From: Plectrocnemia conspersa
Lineage: Eukaryota; Arthropoda; Insecta; Trichoptera; Polycentropodidae
Length of the DNA: 64,000 bases
NCBI GenBank assembly: GCA_009617715.1
Contig: VTFK01000215.1
Coordinates: 186,001 to 250,000 of the forward strand
Direction: 5' to 3'
Shown one piece after another: positions 60,521 through 64,000 of this stretch. Under the pieces are notes generated by a model. That model saw nothing but the letters and a program-made list of their open reading frames with translations. It made no database searches and was not told the origin of the DNA. The translations under genes were made by a program, and so were the position numbers. Numbering within the stretch: position 1 is the stretch's first letter; the number at the start of each line of letters is the position of its first letter.

Positions 60521-63200
60521 ATTGTAAAACAATGTTGTAACTAAGTGATGACTGTATTTTATTTAAGATTTAACAGTATTTAATCAAATGAATATCTTTA
60601 AATTCGAAATACGATAATATTTTAAAGCAAAAATACGGAATCTTACTATGACTATAATAATTCAGATTAAATAAAACGAATAACAAAATTCCGTAAACAT
60701 ATAAAATGAATAGTATATAATAATAGTACTAATAACAGTGAATTAATCTCTTAAATATGAGTTTTAGCACATATTGCAGTACTTATTTAACATTTAAATG
60801 AAACGTTAAATAAGTACTGCATGAGATGTAATAACTTATATAGTAATTTAATGAATGCATCTAATCTTCAAAAAATACTATCTAAGTTAAAAAAATCCCT
60901 GAAAACTGTTTATTTATTATCATTTTTACATAAATTTTAGATTAAATACGATAGTATCAAAAATATGCAAAAAATATTTTTAAAAGTCAAAAGACAACTT
61001 TTGTGTACGATAGCACATAAATAATTTTATATTTCTTTTAATTAATTTATACATATAACTCTTGTGTGATTAAAATTAAATAAATGTTATGTACGATACC
61101 ACAAAATTCATTGCATATTTATTTTAATTAATTTATTGTGTGGTTTACTCTTGTGTGATTAAAATTGAAGACATGTTCAGAAAAAATAATATATGAACCC
61201 AAAAAGTAAAACACTGTTGCAACTAATACCGAAATGTATTATCTTAATTAGTAATTTAATAAATGCATCTAATCTTTAAGAATTATTATCTTAATTAAAA
61301 AAATGGCCCGAAAACTGTTTATTAATTATGATTTTTACAATATTTTTAGATTAAATACGTTAGTATCAAAAACATGCAGAAAAAAATTTTAAAAGACAAA
61401 AAATCTTTGGCCTAGCTCCTTATCTATGATACCACAAAATTAATTAAATTTTTTTGTGTTATTAAAATTAAAGAAATGTTCAGAAAAAAATTTGTATGAA
61501 CCCAAAAAATCAATGATTTTTTATATTGCTTAGTGTAAAACACTATTGCAATTAATACCAAAATGTATTATCTTATTTATTAATTTAATAAATGCATCTT
61601 ATCCGTAAGAATTATTATCCAAATTAAAGAAAATGTCTAAAAACTGTTATTTTAATAAGATTTGTTAAATAGTATCAAAAACACGCAGAAAATATTTTTA
61701 AAAGGCAATCTTTTGCATACTTTTCATGTACAATATCACATAAGTTAATTGAATGTTTGTTCCAATTAATTTATATAAAACTCTTGTATGAATAAAATTA
61801 AAAACATGGTACGAAAAAATACTGTAAGAACCCAAAAAGCAAAGATTTTATTATTTTTTATGTAACATCAACTCAACAGTATTTATTCTACTAAATCTCT
61901 TTGAACTCGAAATACGATAGTATTTGTTAGCAAAAAATCTAACTTGAACTATAATATTATTTGTTATGTAGTCTGATAATCAAAAAGAGTATAATAAAAT
62001 TCAGTAAACATCATTAATGAATATATGTACATGATGGTATGATATTATATGATATAATAATATAAATACTTCTCTATTAATAATAACAGTAAATTTATAA
62101 AACAAGCAATTTCATTGAAATAATGCTAAGCTGTTAAATTTTTCGATACAGATTAACATTAAGCACTGCAATATGTAGTTATAGTTATGGAATCACAAAG
62201 CTAGCACCATCGCCTTAAAAAAATATTGCTACTATAAAATATTTTTAATCATATTTCCTATGAGCTGTATTATTTTATTTAGTAATTTAATAAATGCATT
62301 AAATCTTCAAGAATTTCATCCAAAATAAAAAAATTGACGGAAATCTGTTTATTTATTATGATTTTTACAATATTTTTTGATTAAATACGTTAATATCAAA
62401 AACATGCAGAAAATATTTTTAAAAGGACAAAGACAATCTTTTGCATATTTCTTCAAATACAATAGCATAAAATAATTAAATTTTAGTTCAAATTAATTTA
62501 TATATATATATATATATATCTCTTATCTGATTAAAATTAAGAATGAACCCCTAAAAGCAAAGATAAAACACTGTTGCAACTAATACCAAAATGTATTATC
62601 TTATTTAGTATTTTAATAATTGCATCTAATCTTCAAGAATTATTCTCCAAATTAAAAAAAATGGCATGAAAACAGTCAAAAACATGCTGAAAATATTTTT
62701 AAAAAGCAATCTTTTGCATACTACTTCGTATACGATAGTACATAATTAATTAAATATTTCGTTAAAATTAAAGACATATATGAACCAAAAAAAGCAAAGA
62801 TTTAAATATTTTTTATATTCCTTAATGTAAAACACTGTTACAACTAATACTGACTCTATTTCACAGTTTTTAATCTACTGAATCTCTTTGAATTCCAAAT
62901 ACGATAGTATTTTATATCAAAAAATATTGAATCTAACTATAATAATATTTATGTTGCTATGAAGTACAGTGTGATGAACATAAAGAGTGTAATAAAATAT
63001 AAATGAACATTAAGCATCACCATTGCCTTAATAAAATACTGCTACTAGTAAATTTTAATTATAAAATTGCCTATAAGATGCATTATTTTATTTTGTGATT
63101 TAATATGCCTGAATACAGTTTATTTTCTATGATTTTTACAATTTTTTTAGAATAAATACGTTAACATCAAAATCATTTTGTACACTTTGATAGCACATAA
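60521..63200. repeat. Degenerate tandem array with higher-order structure
   Basis: A module containing TTTAATAAATGCATCTAATC, TTCAAGAATTATTATCCAAA, TTAGATTAAATACGTTAGTA, AACATGCAGAAAATATTTTT and AACACTGTTGCAACTAATAC recurs with anchors near 60854, 61262, 61591, 62293 and 62617 (spacings of about 408, 329, 702 and 324). A second module, ATCTCTTTGAATTCGAAATA then CGATAGTATTTT, recurs near 60606, 61911 and 62898. Mixed order of the two modules gives a higher-order repeat. Units differ by many substitutions and deletions, so the array is old. No open frames are conserved. Confidence 0.75.
60775..60821. repeat. Perfect 17-bp hairpin inside the array
   Basis: TGCAGTACTTATTTAAC, a 13-base loop, then GTTAAATAAGTACTGCA. 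Confidence 0.9.
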
Positions 63201-63519
63201 TTGCTTTTACAAGTGTTGCAATTATTTTTTTTAATTGCACTGCAATCTATATGTAATTAAAATATCATATATATAAAATAAATACCATGTTTTTATAAAA
63301 TACATACAATATAATGCATGGTATATAAATATAAATAATAATAAGAAATAACAATCTCGTTTACAAAATACATAAAATATTAAATGACCTACATCCGTTA
63401 TTATCGTAATTTAATTATTTTTTGTATTATTAATAAATATATAGATATTATTTTAACTATGACTTTTCTTTATCAAGGAAAATTTGATCTAAATTATAGT
63501 TATATAAATATAGTCATCA
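63201..63519. other. AT-rich spacer
   Basis: Separates the tandem array from TIR element copy C. No feature was seen. Confidence 0.5.
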
Positions 63520-64000
63520 TGCCTGCACTACACCCTCTGGAAGTTGGCCAAGGTTGGCCAAGGACGGAGAATATAGTGGGTTACTTAGGTCGAGTTCGGT
63601 TCTGCCCGCTCTAAAATCTCTCGGAAGTTGTTCCAGGCTACCGAGAATAGGAGGTAAAGTGGGTAATTCAGTCGACTTGGCCAGCTTCGAACGCTTCCGA
63701 GCATTGTCGGCAAACGGACCGAAGTCAAAGGAACCGAAGTCGGAGCTGCTCTATCGAGCGCGAACAGTGAGATACTTCTCCTTTCGCTCTCTCGCGTATT
63801 AAGTAACGACAGTGAGAGAGATAATGATATGGTTTTTCGCAAACTAAGATAGAACGAGTAACTCGGTAGACGTCTTATGGTAAACACGCATGTCGAGCGC
63901 TGCATCGTAGTCACGTGGTCAAGTTATAATACCACATGCTCATAGGGGGCTTCAACAGACTCTTACTGATCTTTGAATATTTTAGGGCAAAAGGAATTAA
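63520..64000 (-). mobile_element. Non-coding TIR DNA transposon, copy C (cut by window end)
   Basis: Starts TGCCTGCACTACACCCTCTG and continues as the reverse complement of the right halves of copies A and B (GTTGGCCAAGGTTGGCCAAG, then CTTAGGTCGAGTTCGGTTCT, then the CTCTCTCGCG core). About 480 bp are visible, and the other end lies beyond the window. Frames of 76-109 codons inside it are not genes. Confidence 0.8.

Noticed and set aside
63384..63914. Frames of 76, 82 and 109 codons
   Set aside because: They overlap each other on both strands inside or at the edge of TIR element copy C. The Ser/Leu run in the minus frame is the CTCTCT core.

Overview
The window reads as nuclear DNA of an animal with a very AT-rich genome, most likely an insect. 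The transposon mix (jockey-type LINE, mariner, hAT, piggyBac, LTR elements) would suit a lepidopteran or another AT-rich insect, but nothing in the sequence fixes the species. There are no bacterial operons, ribosome-binding sites, rRNAs, CRISPR arrays or phage modules. I found no intact host gene. The long open frames are short, mostly AT-driven, and several are pure microsatellite translation (Tyr-Ile repeats). The whole window looks like intergenic or very large intronic DNA built from decayed mobile elements, simple repeats and unlabelled AT-rich spacer. || Layout. 0-6.2 kb: a hAT transposase tail, a non-LTR reverse transcriptase (RT) fragment, and a broken jockey LINE carrying a clean 258-bp hAT-like MITE with a perfect 8-bp target duplication. 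6.2-15 kb: spacer, a long TA microsatellite, and a diverged repeat family marked by GTTACTCCACACCGAGCAA, plus a short insertion with 18-bp flanking duplications. 15-24.2 kb: the first copy (A) of a ~1-kb terminal-inverted-repeat element, two tRNA-like sequences and a second jockey relic. 24.9-27.7 kb: a TTAA-flanked piggyBac-like element with a degenerate transposase and an unusually long internal inverted repeat. 31-36 kb: a second hAT relic, an RT relic, and a ~150-bp sequence present twice in opposite orientation. 37-41.6 kb: a tandem duplication, a probable solo LTR and a mariner relic. 44-46.7 kb: an unexplained 93-codon open frame beside a ~130-bp direct repeat. 51.7-56.4 kb: a jockey fragment, a second piggyBac relic, a hAT-like element with a solo LTR nested inside it, and a poly(T)-headed retro-insertion with a perfect 16-bp duplication. 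57.3-64 kb: copies B and C of the TIR element on either side of a ~2.7-kb degenerate tandem array with higher-order structure. || How the parts relate. No pathway is encoded here. The informative relations are nesting and family ties: the MITE sits in jockey, the LTR sits in the hAT-like element, the two LTRs share promoter-proximal sequence, and the three TIR copies belong to one family that also shares a core with sequence at 15.4-15.6 kb. A few GC-richer, non-repetitive islands (about 23.5, 37.6, 47.8 and 59.3 kb) are the best places to look for conserved regulatory DNA. All coordinates of relics are approximate, because they rest on reading degenerate frames by eye.
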